The notes: generated by a model not told the origin, from the letters alone. Positions 1-5,531 are shown, counted from the first letter of the stretch. The stretch: DNA of 7,290 bases from CAZNKO01 sp964573855 (GCA_964573855.1 CAZNKO010000042.1:1-7290), one strand, 5' to 3'. Program-made: numbers and translations.

Positions 1-1
1 C

Positions 2-1021
2 GTGCCGGGCAAAGCGGGCTCGCCATTATTTGAGGAAGCGAAGCGCCGCGGCATCGAAATGTACGAGGTGCGCCCCTTTGGCCGGCCGGTCGAATGGTTT
101 TTTGCGAAGTGGAATGGGCGTTTGCGCACGTTTGAAAGCCTCCCGCGCCCGCTCGGGCGCATGAGCGAGGCCATGACCTGGATGGACAACAAGTCGGAAA
201 TGAAAAAACGTTTTCTCGCGGCAAAAATTCCTGTCGCTCGCGGCGGCAGCGCCTTCACGGAGCGCCGCGCGCTCGCTCTGTTCCGCGACATCCGCACAGA
301 CAGCGGCTCCGCGATCGTGAAACCTGGAGTCGGCTCCCGGAGCCGCCACACCTTCATCCACCTCACGACTGAACCGGAGCTCCTCCGCGCCTTCCGAAGC
401 GCCAAACAGCTTTGCCCGTGGGTGATCATCGAGGAGGAACTCAGAGGCATGGTCTATCGCGCGACCTTGATTGCAAAAAAATGTGTGGCAACCATGCGCC
501 GTGAACCAGCCTACGTCATCGGAGACGGAAAAAGGACAGTGCGAGAGCTCGTCGAGACGGAAAACAAAAAACCAGAGCGTCACGGCCCGATTTTTCATAA
601 AATTTCCTTTGACGCAGAGGCGGAAGCGGAACTTGCTCGTCAAAAATTTACATGGGAAAGCGTCCCGGCCTCCGGCGAGACCGTCATCCTCGGTCTGAAA
701 GTCGGCCGCGGCGGCGGAGGCTCCACCACGGATACGACCGACGCGACCCATCCCGACAATATCGCGCTCTTTGAAAAAATCGCCGAAACGCTCGACGATC
801 CTTTGGTGGGAATAGATTTTATTCTTGAGGACATCTCACGCCCCTGGCACGAGCAGCATCCGTGCGGCGTCATCGAATGCAACAGCTGTCCCTTCATCGA
901 TCTCCACCATTATCCCTTGGTGGGTTCTCCTCGGAACGCCGCCGGCGCACTTTGGGACATTATTTTTCCAGATTCAACACCAGACTTCTCACGAACGATC
1001 CAATCCCCAAGCCAGGCGTAA
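2..1021 (+). CDS. ATP-grasp ligase-like protein, related to the ATP-grasp domain of cyanophycin synthetase (5' end probably cut by window)
   Basis: The protein resembles the ATP-grasp half of cyanophycin synthetase (CphA) and glutathione-synthetase-type ligases. These enzymes activate a carboxylate as acyl-phosphate and join it to an amine. Visible marks, counting from the GTG at 2: the ATP-binding strand AIVKPGVGS (about 104-112, Lys107); the adenine-side segment WVIIEEELRG (140-149); RREPAYVIGDGKRTVRELV (166-184), which matches CphA; VPASGE (221-226); THPDN (249-253); and the metal-binding end GIDFI (270-274) and GVIECNSCP (289-297, Glu292 and Asn294), then GSPRNAAGALWDIIFP. There is no Mur-ligase-like second domain, since the frame stops soon after the ATP-grasp fold. 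The frame is open to the first base, so the true start may lie upstream; the GTG is only the first start seen. The 3' end overlaps the opposing gene by about 112 bp, but this part is conserved in the family, so the frame is real. The substrate is unknown. Confidence 0.85.
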   Translation: MPGKAGSPLFEEAKRRGIEMYEVRPFGRPVEWFFAKWNGRLRTFESLPRPLGRMSEAMTWMDNKSEMKKRFLAAKIPVARGGSAFTERRALALFRDIRTDSGSAIVKPGVGSRSRHTFIHLTTEPELLRAFRSAKQLCPWVIIEEELRGMVYRATLIAKKCVATMRREPAYVIGDGKRTVRELVETENKKPERHGPIFHKISFDAEAEAELARQKFTWESVPASGETVILGLKVGRGGGGSTTDTTDATHPDNIALFEKIAETLDDPLVGIDFILEDISRPWHEQHPCGVIECNSCPFIDLHHYPLVGSPRNAAGALWDIIFPDSTPDFSRTIQSPSQA

Positions 1022-1401
1022 AAATCCTCAAACCTTGGCTCGGTCCCAACATCGTAAAAATGATCCAAGGGATGACTCTCGGGTGTCAGTTCATAATGGC
1101 CGCGGATTTCGCCATCCCGAAAAATACGCAGATGATATTGGTACTTGAAATCCACCCGTTTCCGGAGGCCGAGAATCTCGTCGCGGTCGAGCCAGGCGAT
1201 AAAATGGTTGTTGAATCCAAATGGTTTCAGGTGCGCCTGCAGGCCCTCCACGGACCGGCCCGGTGTCAGATACCCTAAAAGATATTTTTGCCGGCCCGGA
1301 TGCCTTAAAATTCGAATCTTCACCAGCCCATCCCGAACGAACGGGAAGATGGGGGTGATGAGCTTCCAAAGCTTGTTGCGCAGCTCTTCCGTAAATGACA
1401 T
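910..1401 (-). CDS. Hypothetical protein of 163 residues, downstream of tRNA-Ala
   Basis: I do not recognise this family. The reading is a soluble-looking, aromatic-rich protein without a signal peptide or membrane segment. The N-terminal part (MSFTEELRNKLWKLITPIF) looks like an amphipathic helix. A central basic and aromatic region (VDFKYQYHLRIFRDGEIRGHYEL) follows, then a Pro/His/Asp/Tyr-rich segment and DWIVRE near residue 132. The ATG at 1401 is preferred because the frame runs back into the tRNA. The only other ATG after the tRNA (1446, 178 residues) lies in the loop of a hairpin next to the tRNA 3' end. No good Shine-Dalgarno precedes either. It is probably co-transcribed with the tRNA. 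The last ~36 codons lie antisense to conserved codons of the ATP-grasp gene and may be an extension after loss of an older stop. Coding status rests on length and composition only. Confidence 0.6.
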   Translation of the reverse strand: MSFTEELRNKLWKLITPIFPFVRDGLVKIRILRHPGRQKYLLGYLTPGRSVEGLQAHLKPFGFNNHFIAWLDRDEILGLRKRVDFKYQYHLRIFRDGEIRGHYELTPESHPLDHFYDVGTEPRFEDFYAWLGDWIVREKSGVESGKIMSQSAPAAFRGEPTKG

Positions 1402-1431
1402 ACACGCGGTCGAAGACCATGAGCGGTTACA

Positions 1432-1468
1432 TTCGACTGCCGTCATGAATAGTACAACGGTAGTCGAA
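1432..1468 (-). other. Hairpin in the tRNA-Ala 3' trailer
   Basis: TTCGACT (1432-1438) pairs with AGTCGAA (1462-1468), followed by one mismatch, then CCGT/ACGG, with a 13-nt loop. The hairpin begins at the base next to the encoded CCA. There is no T-run after it on the minus strand, so it looks like a processing or RNA-protecting structure between the tRNA and the downstream gene, not an intrinsic terminator. Confidence 0.5.
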
Positions 1469-1543
1469 TGGTGGACCAGGGGAGAGTCGAACTCCCGACC
1501 TCCTGCTTGCAAAGCAGGCATTCTACCACTGAACTACTGGCCC
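1469..1543 (-). tRNA. tRNA-Ala, anticodon TGC, CCA end encoded
   Basis: A 75-nt cloverleaf can be folded by eye on the minus strand. The acceptor stem GGGCCAG pairs with CTGGTCC, followed by discriminator A and an encoded CCA (1469-1471). The anticodon stem CCTGC/GCAGG holds the loop TTTGCAA, with anticodon TGC at 1509-1511. The T arm is GGGAG-TTCGACT-CTCCC. The third acceptor pair is a G-T wobble, the classic G3:U70 identity element read by alanyl-tRNA synthetase, which agrees with the anticodon. It has its own well-placed promoter upstream. Confidence 0.97.
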
Positions 1544-1557
1544 CAAATTACGCGAAA

Positions 1558-1586
1558 AGAATAGCACTTTCCATCGCCAACGTCAA
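1558..1586 (-). promoter_or_regulatory. Sigma-70-type promoter for tRNA-Ala
   Basis: On the minus strand TTGACG (-35, 1581-1586) is followed by a 17-nt spacer and TATTCT (-10, 1558-1563). The predicted transcript start is a few bases before the tRNA 5' end at 1543. The fit to consensus and spacing is good. It shares DNA with the weaker divergent promoter of the L,D-transpeptidase gene. Confidence 0.65.
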
Positions 1587-1602
1587 CGGATCATGGTACG
1601 AT
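1574..1602 (+). promoter_or_regulatory. Possible promoter for the L,D-transpeptidase gene
   Basis: TCGCCA (1574-1579), 17 nt, then TACGAT (1597-1602). Each hexamer matches consensus at four of six positions. Position and spacing suit the ATG at 1624, with a short leader. It is divergent from, and interleaved with, the tRNA promoter. Confidence 0.35.
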
Positions 1603-1623
1603 ACGTTGGACTTTTTCTTGTGT

Positions 1624-3030
1624 ATGAAACTCTTCTCTGCTGGCATGACCCTTACAACCCTTGTCGCCCTTGCAACCCTTGTCCCCCTCCCTTCCCTCGC
1701 TTACCATCGTCCGCCGGTCACCGTCCGTATCCTCTCCTCCGACGGAAAAGAGCTTTCTAAATTCAACGTTCCTTCACAAAATCAGGCCGGGGGCGTCTCG
1801 CTTGCGGTTGCGGACCTTGGGACTGATGGCGTGCCCGAGATCATCGTCGGGAGCGGGGTCGGGAATGCGCCAGAGGTGCGCGTGCTCCGCAAAGACGGGT
1901 CCGAAATCGGAAAATTCCTCGCCTACAAATCGGATATGGGGACGGGTATCAACGTCGCCGTTTGCGATCTAAACGGGGACGGGATAAACGAAATCATCAC
2001 GGCCCCACAGCGTGGCGGCGGCCCGCATATCCGTGTCTTCGACCATAAAGGCACGGCGATTGGGGAAGGCGTTTTCGTTTACGCCGAAACGTTCCGCGGC
2101 GGTGTGAACCTCGCCTGCGGCGACCTTGACGGGGTCGCGGGAGCGGAACTTGTGACCCTTCCTGCCGCGAGTGGTGGGCCGCACGTCAAGGTTTGGAAAT
2201 GGGATCCTTCGATCACCGCCTCTGGCGGGATCCCGTCCGAAGGCGGGACAGGCTCAGGGCAACTGGCCCTGCACCAAGAATTTTTTGCGTTTGATTCTTC
2301 CCTCACAAACGGTCTCATCGGATATGTGTCCCAAGGAGCCCTGACCGTCGCGACCGAACGCGGCAAAGATGTCCGCATGAAACGTGTGCGCCTCGCCTCT
2401 CCGCTCGTCATGGATTCGGAACAAACGGAAACGGCGACGGGAAACGGCCTCACCTCCGCCGTCCCAACGACCGCCGGGGTCTTTCTTGCTGCTTCTTCCG
2501 GTGGACAGATCTTGAACCTTGCTACGAAGACAACCCTGAAGGCCGACGTCCCGTTTGGAAGCGCTGCCATTGCCTCCGGCGACTTCGATCAAGATGGAAC
2601 TCCAGAGCTTGTCGTCGCCCCAGGCCGTCCCCTCTTCTCGGACAAATATCCCGATACCCCGAAGTCGATCGTCGTCGATCTCTCCGAACAACGGCTCTAC
2701 GCGTATGAGAACGGTGTGCTGGCAAACACCTTCCTCGTCTCCACAGGAAACCGCAAATACCCGACCCCCCAAGGTGACTTTTCCGTCCTCGCCAAGGTGT
2801 GGCAGGTGAAATACCAATGGAGCTACGGGCCGAATCATCCTGATAATTACGATCTCGGTCTTGTAAAATATAATTTGCGTATCCGGCCGCACGTCTACAT
2901 CCACTATGCCCCGTGGCATAAAAATTTCGGCCACATCATGAGTCATGGATGTGTCAACTTGAGTCTTGAAAGCGCGAAATGGATTTACGAATGGGCGGAA
3001 GAAAATATTCCCGTCACCGTGCAGACGTAA
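1624..3030 (+). CDS. Secreted FG-GAP repeat protein with C-terminal L,D-transpeptidase (YkuD) domain
   Basis: The product is 468 residues. L,D-transpeptidases make 3-3 crosslinks in peptidoglycan or attach proteins to it. The start ATG at 1624 begins a clear signal peptide (positive start, hydrophobic core, cleavage after SLA at residue 26). Upstream in-frame codons overlap the tRNA and are not used. Residues about 57-79, 108-129, 160-185 and 314-335 are FG-GAP/VCBS-type strands with calcium-loop-like D.N.DG or D.D.DG cores (CDLNGDGINEI, GDFDQDGTPEL), as in beta-propeller surface proteins. The YkuD domain starts near KSIVVDLSEQRLYAY (347) and ends with the active-site motif SHGCVNL (440-446; His441, catalytic Cys443), with His427 upstream. 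The product is therefore expected outside the membrane, acting on the wall. The propeller may bind wall or surface partners (inference). No terminator is visible right after the stop. Confidence 0.93.
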   Translation: MKLFSAGMTLTTLVALATLVPLPSLAYHRPPVTVRILSSDGKELSKFNVPSQNQAGGVSLAVADLGTDGVPEIIVGSGVGNAPEVRVLRKDGSEIGKFLAYKSDMGTGINVAVCDLNGDGINEIITAPQRGGGPHIRVFDHKGTAIGEGVFVYAETFRGGVNLACGDLDGVAGAELVTLPAASGGPHVKVWKWDPSITASGGIPSEGGTGSGQLALHQEFFAFDSSLTNGLIGYVSQGALTVATERGKDVRMKRVRLASPLVMDSEQTETATGNGLTSAVPTTAGVFLAASSGGQILNLATKTTLKADVPFGSAAIASGDFDQDGTPELVVAPGRPLFSDKYPDTPKSIVVDLSEQRLYAYENGVLANTFLVSTGNRKYPTPQGDFSVLAKVWQVKYQWSYGPNHPDNYDLGLVKYNLRIRPHVYIHYAPWHKNFGHIMSHGCVNLSLESAKWIYEWAEENIPVTVQT

Positions 3031-3034
3031 AAAG

Positions 3035-3043
3035 TTATCCACA
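3035..3043 (+). promoter_or_regulatory. Perfect DnaA-box-like 9-mer TTATCCACA
   Basis: The sequence equals the strong consensus DnaA box and lies five bases after the L,D-transpeptidase stop, upstream of the Lys/Arg protein promoter. I found no second box or AT-rich unwinding region nearby, so this is not evidence for an origin. It could be a regulatory site or chance. Confidence 0.25.
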
Positions 3044-3056
3044 ACCATCTTGTCCC

Positions 3057-3086
3057 TTGTCCCTTATCTCTCATCACTGTTATACT
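3057..3086 (+). promoter_or_regulatory. Promoter for the Lys/Arg-rich small protein
   Basis: TTGTCC (3057-3062), an 18-nt spacer, then TATACT (3081-3086, five of six to consensus). This gives a leader of about 100 nt. The leader can form CGATGACC (3122-3129) with GGTCATCG (3158-3165), or the competing small hairpin GGTCA-CGA-TGACC (3117-3129). Whether these control expression is unknown. Confidence 0.5.
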
Positions 3087-3183
3087 AAACGTATCGTTGA
3101 TCACAGCGCGTCCTGCGGTCACGATGACCAACAAGATCTTCATTCTAATTCTTGACGGGTCATCGCAACGGCCCACACACCAG

Positions 3184-3194
3184 AAGGAGGTGAT
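3184..3194 (+). promoter_or_regulatory. Full-length Shine-Dalgarno AAGGAGGTGAT
   Basis: Eleven bases match the complement of the 16S rRNA 3' end without a gap, an unusually complete site. GGAGG ends 9 nt before the ATG at 3200. That favours 3200 over the ATG at 3193, which is inside the site and would give a different 20-codon frame. Confidence 0.85.
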
Positions 3195-3199
3195 GTCCT

Positions 3200-3304
3200 A
3201 TGGCAAAGAAAAAAAAGCGAAAGGCAAAGAAGCGACGTCCAATGAAGCGCCGTAAGGCGCGCAAGTCGAAGAAACGAAAGGCGGCAAAGCGCCGACGACG
3301 GTAA
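3200..3304 (+). CDS. 34-residue Lys/Arg-rich basic protein
   Basis: A complete small gene, starting MAKKKKRKAKKRRPMKRR and ending in four arginines. Composition is 14 Lys, 11 Arg, 5 Ala, 2 Met, 1 Pro and 1 Ser, so about three quarters of residues are basic and none acidic. It has its own promoter, a perfect Shine-Dalgarno and a strong terminator right after the stop, all signs of a single, highly expressed gene. Such a polymer-like chain most likely binds nucleic acid (nucleoid or ribosome), like histone-H1-tail-type or tiny ribosomal proteins; this is inference. It does not look like bacterial ribosomal protein L34 or THX by its motifs. No database family is assigned. Confidence 0.75.
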   Translation: MAKKKKRKAKKRRPMKRRKARKSKKRKAAKRRRR

Positions 3305-3313
3305 ACAGAATAA

Positions 3314-3354
3314 AAAACATCCCCGCGTGACGCGCAAAGGGATGTTTTGTTTTT
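3314..3354 (+). terminator. Bidirectional intrinsic terminator between convergent genes
   Basis: AAAACATCCC (3314-3323) pairs perfectly with GGGATGTTTT (3339-3348). A 15-nt loop contains a small GCG/CGC pairing, and TGTTTTT follows. On the minus strand the same hairpin is followed by a T-run, so it can also stop transcripts of the endonuclease Q gene. Confidence 0.85.
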
Positions 3355-3358
3355 GTCT

Positions 3359-3428
3359 TGTCATCCTGACCCTGAGCGTAGCGAAGGGGAAGGATCTCTT
3401 GAGATTCTTCACTGCGCTCAGAATGACA
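3359..3428. repeat. Dispersed palindromic repeat of the TGTCAT(C/T)CTGA type
   Basis: The ends TGTCATCCTGA (3359-3369) and TCAGAATGACA (3418-3428) form an imperfect inverted repeat. The inner part has the pattern CTGAGCGTAGCGAAGG, AAGGATCTC, GAGATTCTTCACTGCGCTCAG. I know this pattern from many environmental bacterial genomes as a REP/MITE-like palindromic repeat; it encodes nothing itself. Its right end runs into the endonuclease Q gene and gives that gene its last codons and stop. Confidence 0.75.
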
Positions 3429-4710
3429 GAAGTGTTTGCGATGGCTTTTTTGGCCGGTCTTTGCCGAAAATTTTCACGGTGCCGAAGATGCCGTCGTAGC
3501 CGGGAAAGATTTCGAGTTTCCCTTCCCGCATGCGACGGACCCCTTCGGCGATCAAAGGATCCGACGAGCGTGCAATTTCCTCAATCGGAGTCTCAAGCAA
3601 GAGTGAAAACTCTGGGGCAACCTCATCCACAAGCTTGTCATAAATTTGAAGGACCTTTTTCGAACTCACAGATCCAACATCGAGAGCGTCCGCGATGATC
3701 TCGGCAAGGGGGACGATGGACTTGTAAGGAATCTTTCGAGACGCGACGGTCTCCGCTTCACGATCAGCGAGTTCGTCCACGCGATGCAGAACGCCAAGCG
3801 TGAGGGGCTTCTTGCACTTCGGGCAACGCTCGCCGTGACGCTTCGATTCTTTTGGATGGCAAAAAAATTGATCGGCCGCACAACCGTCAAAATGATATTT
3901 TCCTTCTTCGGGAAAAAATTCGATGGTGTAGAGAAACTTCGTCTTGTCTTGTTCACGAAGAACGCGGACGAACTCGTCGTAGCTCGGGTGCTCAAGATCA
4001 AACATGTTGGCCTCGCGACCGAGGTTCCGGCATGAATGCGCATCGGAATTGGAAATCATCACCACCCGATCGAGCGAGGAAAGCTGCCAATTCATGGCTG
4101 GATCAGACGAAAGGCCGGTCTCAATCGCATAAATATACTTCGTCATCTCCCCATAACATTCCTCAAGGGCGTCAAACCCAGATTTGCTGCCAAAAACGGA
4201 ATACCACGGCGTCCACGCATGGGCCGGAACGACAATGATCCGATCATCTATCTCCTTCAAAAGTTTGTAAAGTTCTTCTGAATCAATCCCGAGAATGGGT
4301 CGGCCGTCGGATTTCAAATTGAATTCGCGCCGCGCGAGCTCCGCATTCACTTTTTCACACGTTTCGAGAGACGGCGAGAAAACAAGATTGTGAATCCGGC
4401 GAACCTTGTCACCCTTTTTATAAATCTGGCTCACCTCGGTCACGAGCATGAACCGCGTCCACTGCGGCCCTGCGATCCTACGTTCCTTGTCTGCCTGCGC
4501 TCCTTTGAGCCGATACAACCCCGCCTCCCCATCGCTCTCGACAAGATTCTCCTTCAAATGTTCGAACCACTTTGGATGCGTCCAGTCTCCTGTCGCCGCG
4601 ACCTGAATCCCCTTGCGTTCGCACCAGCGCGCGATCGACGGCAATTCCAAATCCTTTGAACATGCTCGGGAGTATTTGGAATGAATGTGCCAATCCGTAA
4701 TGAGCCGCAT
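3418..4710 (-). CDS. Endonuclease Q (EndoQ) family PHP-domain DNA repair nuclease
   Basis: The product is 430 residues, about the family length. EndoQ nicks DNA 5' of deaminated bases (uracil, hypoxanthine, xanthine) and abasic sites; it is known from Thermococcales and some bacteria. PHP metal motifs are present: D6-x-H8-x-H10, GDWTH (41-45), TEVSQIY (91-97), RRIHN (104-108), PAHAW (162-166), AIETGLSSDP (195-204) and SNSDAHS (220-226). A zinc-finger-like set follows, Cys277, Cys284, Cys296 and Cys299 (GCAADQFFC...CPKC), typical of EndoQ. The C-terminal part contains ETPIEEIA and FPGYDGIFG. The ATG is directly beyond an inverted repeat (ACGGGGT-ATG) with no normal Shine-Dalgarno. It ends with QTLLSF, whose last three residues and TGA come from a dispersed repeat. 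It is the last gene of a minus-strand group and ends facing the terminator at 3314-3354. Confidence 0.93.
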   Translation of the reverse strand: MRLITDWHIHSKYSRACSKDLELPSIARWCERKGIQVAATGDWTHPKWFEHLKENLVESDGEAGLYRLKGAQADKERRIAGPQWTRFMLVTEVSQIYKKGDKVRRIHNLVFSPSLETCEKVNAELARREFNLKSDGRPILGIDSEELYKLLKEIDDRIIVVPAHAWTPWYSVFGSKSGFDALEECYGEMTKYIYAIETGLSSDPAMNWQLSSLDRVVMISNSDAHSCRNLGREANMFDLEHPSYDEFVRVLREQDKTKFLYTIEFFPEEGKYHFDGCAADQFFCHPKESKRHGERCPKCKKPLTLGVLHRVDELADREAETVASRKIPYKSIVPLAEIIADALDVGSVSSKKVLQIYDKLVDEVAPEFSLLLETPIEEIARSSDPLIAEGVRRMREGKLEIFPGYDGIFGTVKIFGKDRPKKPSQTLLSF

Positions 4711-4841
4711 ACCCCGTACTACAACTTCGACTTAAAAAACGTCTGAAGCCGTTTGGTAATAAAACAGCGGGACTGAATGATTTCGCAATTTCTTACTAGA
4801 ACAAACATGCAGAAAAATGTCGAAGTTGTAGTACGGGGCAT
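4711..4841 (-). repeat. Inverted-repeat element E1 between the kinase and endonuclease Q genes
   Basis: CCCCGTACTACAACTTCGAC (4712-4731) and its exact reverse complement (4819-4838) bound an 87-nt loop. On the plus strand both ends are followed or preceded by CAT, as CAT-A-CCCC...GGGG-CAT. In RNA of the minus strand the 20-bp stem would close one base before the endonuclease Q ATG and start two bases after the kinase stop. The outer CCCCGT/ACGGGG is shared with element E2; the rest of the stem differs but is still fully paired. It could be a mobile palindrome or a 5' leader structure. Confidence 0.75.
4719..4841 (-). CDS. Possible 40-codon ORF filling element E1
   Basis: An ATG two bases after the kinase stop opens a frame starting MPRTTTSTFFCMFVLVRNCE. 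It runs through the whole loop and ends with TAG inside the right arm of the repeat, eight bases before the endonuclease Q ATG. A frame of this length can easily occur by chance. Its interest lies in the matching arrangement in E2. It has no recognisable family and no clear Shine-Dalgarno. Confidence 0.25.
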   Translation of the reverse strand: MPRTTTSTFFCMFVLVRNCEIIQSRCFITKRLQTFFKSKL

Positions 4842-4843
4842 AA

Positions 4844-5401
4844 TTATTTTTCCACGAAACGGATGATCGCATCGTGGTCTACGGTGTCGAAGTTTGTCGT
4901 ATCCACGACGAGTGTACGGCCCTGGAGTGGGAGGGGCTTGAATACTTTGGAAAAATATCGCTCATCGAATTCCTCAAGGACGGTCTCGACCGTGTCGCAA
5001 TGCCCCGGGTGGCGCTCGCCCGAGCGGGCGCGCGCGAGGAAGCGCTCGCGCGCGACCTTGGGATCTGCCGTGAGCCAAATCTGAATCAGTTCTACGTTGT
5101 ATTTTTCCGCAAACTCCCGAAGCCAATCCGCATCGGAGGGCCAAATGAACGTGGACTCCGCGATGACGGACTCGCCTGCGCGCAAATGGAGATCAATCAA
5201 ATGCTTGAAAACCTCAAACGCGATCCGACCGATCTCTTTCGACCACGCCCGATCACGAAATCCACCAAGATCAAACAAGGCTTCTTTAATGTGGTCCATC
5301 CCCACGCGACGTATCCCAAGATGAGCCGCGAGTGCGGAAGCCACGGTGGACTTGCCCGTGGCAAGCGAGCCTCCGATCACGATCAGTTTAAGTTTTGGCA
5401 T
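4844..5401 (-). CDS. P-loop kinase of the AAA_33 / zeta-toxin-like type
   Basis: The product is 185 residues. N-terminal strand KLIVIGG leads into a Walker A loop, GSLATGKST (11-19). VGMDHIKEAL (33-42) holds a likely substrate- or metal-binding Asp36. VIAESTF (79-85) occupies the strand where AAA_33 proteins have DATF. A lid rich in arginines, RERFLARARSGERHPGH (118-134), matches the family's nucleotide-binding lid. Relatives phosphorylate small molecules or nucleic acid ends (for example polynucleotide or antibiotic kinases), so ATP-dependent phosphotransfer is likely but the substrate cannot be read off. The start ATG follows ACGGGGT at the edge of element E2. It sits between a nucleotidyltransferase and a DNA-repair nuclease. 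No antitoxin partner is visible, which argues against a toxin. Confidence 0.85.
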   Translation of the reverse strand: MPKLKLIVIGGSLATGKSTVASALAAHLGIRRVGMDHIKEALFDLGGFRDRAWSKEIGRIAFEVFKHLIDLHLRAGESVIAESTFIWPSDADWLREFAEKYNVELIQIWLTADPKVARERFLARARSGERHPGHCDTVETVLEEFDERYFSKVFKPLPLQGRTLVVDTTNFDTVDHDAIIRFVEK

Positions 5402-5531
5402 ACCCCGTTAGAAGTCTTGGAGAAAAAATTGAAAATTTTTTCTCCAATGTGTAAATAAACCGACAGGGTTTTTGTTCCCGTGTGGATCTTGTGAGATGTC
5501 AAAGTAATACATACGACTTCTAACGGGGCAT
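5402..5531 (-). repeat. Inverted-repeat element E2 between the nucleotidyltransferase and kinase genes
   Basis: CCCCGTTAGAAGTC (5403-5416) and GACTTCTAACGGGG (5515-5528) are exact reverse complements, 14 bp, around a 98-nt loop, with the same CAT-A-CCCC...GGGG-CAT borders as E1. Directly inside the left arm lies a second perfect hairpin, TTGGAGAAAAAATT (5417-5430) with AATTTTTTCTCCAA (5434-5447) and a 3-nt loop. In minus-strand RNA both helices would stack next to the kinase start codon. Confidence 0.75.
5408..5512 (-). CDS. Possible 34-codon ORF filling element E2
   Basis: Starts MYYFDISQDPHGNKNPVGLF and runs through the loop, including the inner hairpin. It stops with TAA inside the repeat arm, six bases before the kinase ATG. 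The frame is also open upstream to the TGA of the nucleotidyltransferase gene, in the same phase. No family or clear ribosome site is recognised; chance cannot be excluded. Confidence 0.25.
   Translation of the reverse strand: MYYFDISQDPHGNKNPVGLFTHWRKNFQFFLQDF

Noticed and set aside
26..751. 241-codon minus-strand ORF opposite the ATP-grasp gene
   Set aside because: Antisense shadow with Arg/Ala-rich, low-information translation; the plus strand shows family motifs over the same stretch.
2254..3048. 264-codon minus-strand ORF opposite the L,D-transpeptidase
   Set aside because: It is the antisense shadow of a gene with a clear signal peptide and catalytic motif; its own translation has no recognisable domain.
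3035..3090. Origin of replication
   Set aside because: Only one DnaA box, no dnaA or dnaN gene and no AT-rich unwinding region nearby.
3193..3255. Alternative 20-codon ORF from the ATG at 3193
   Set aside because: The ATG overlaps the Shine-Dalgarno itself, leaving almost no spacing; the frame from 3200 fits spacing and is followed directly by the terminator.
4874..5458. 194-codon plus-strand ORF opposite the kinase
   Set aside because: It is antisense to a frame with an intact Walker A loop and crosses both the kinase and the E2 arm without any motif.
4711..5531. Integron attC sites flanking gene cassettes
   Set aside because: The elements lie between same-strand genes and are 110-140 nt with paired ends, but the ends do not fit the core-site patterns RYYYAAC and GTTRRRY, no integrase is seen, and the paired arms lack the usual split with extrahelical bases.
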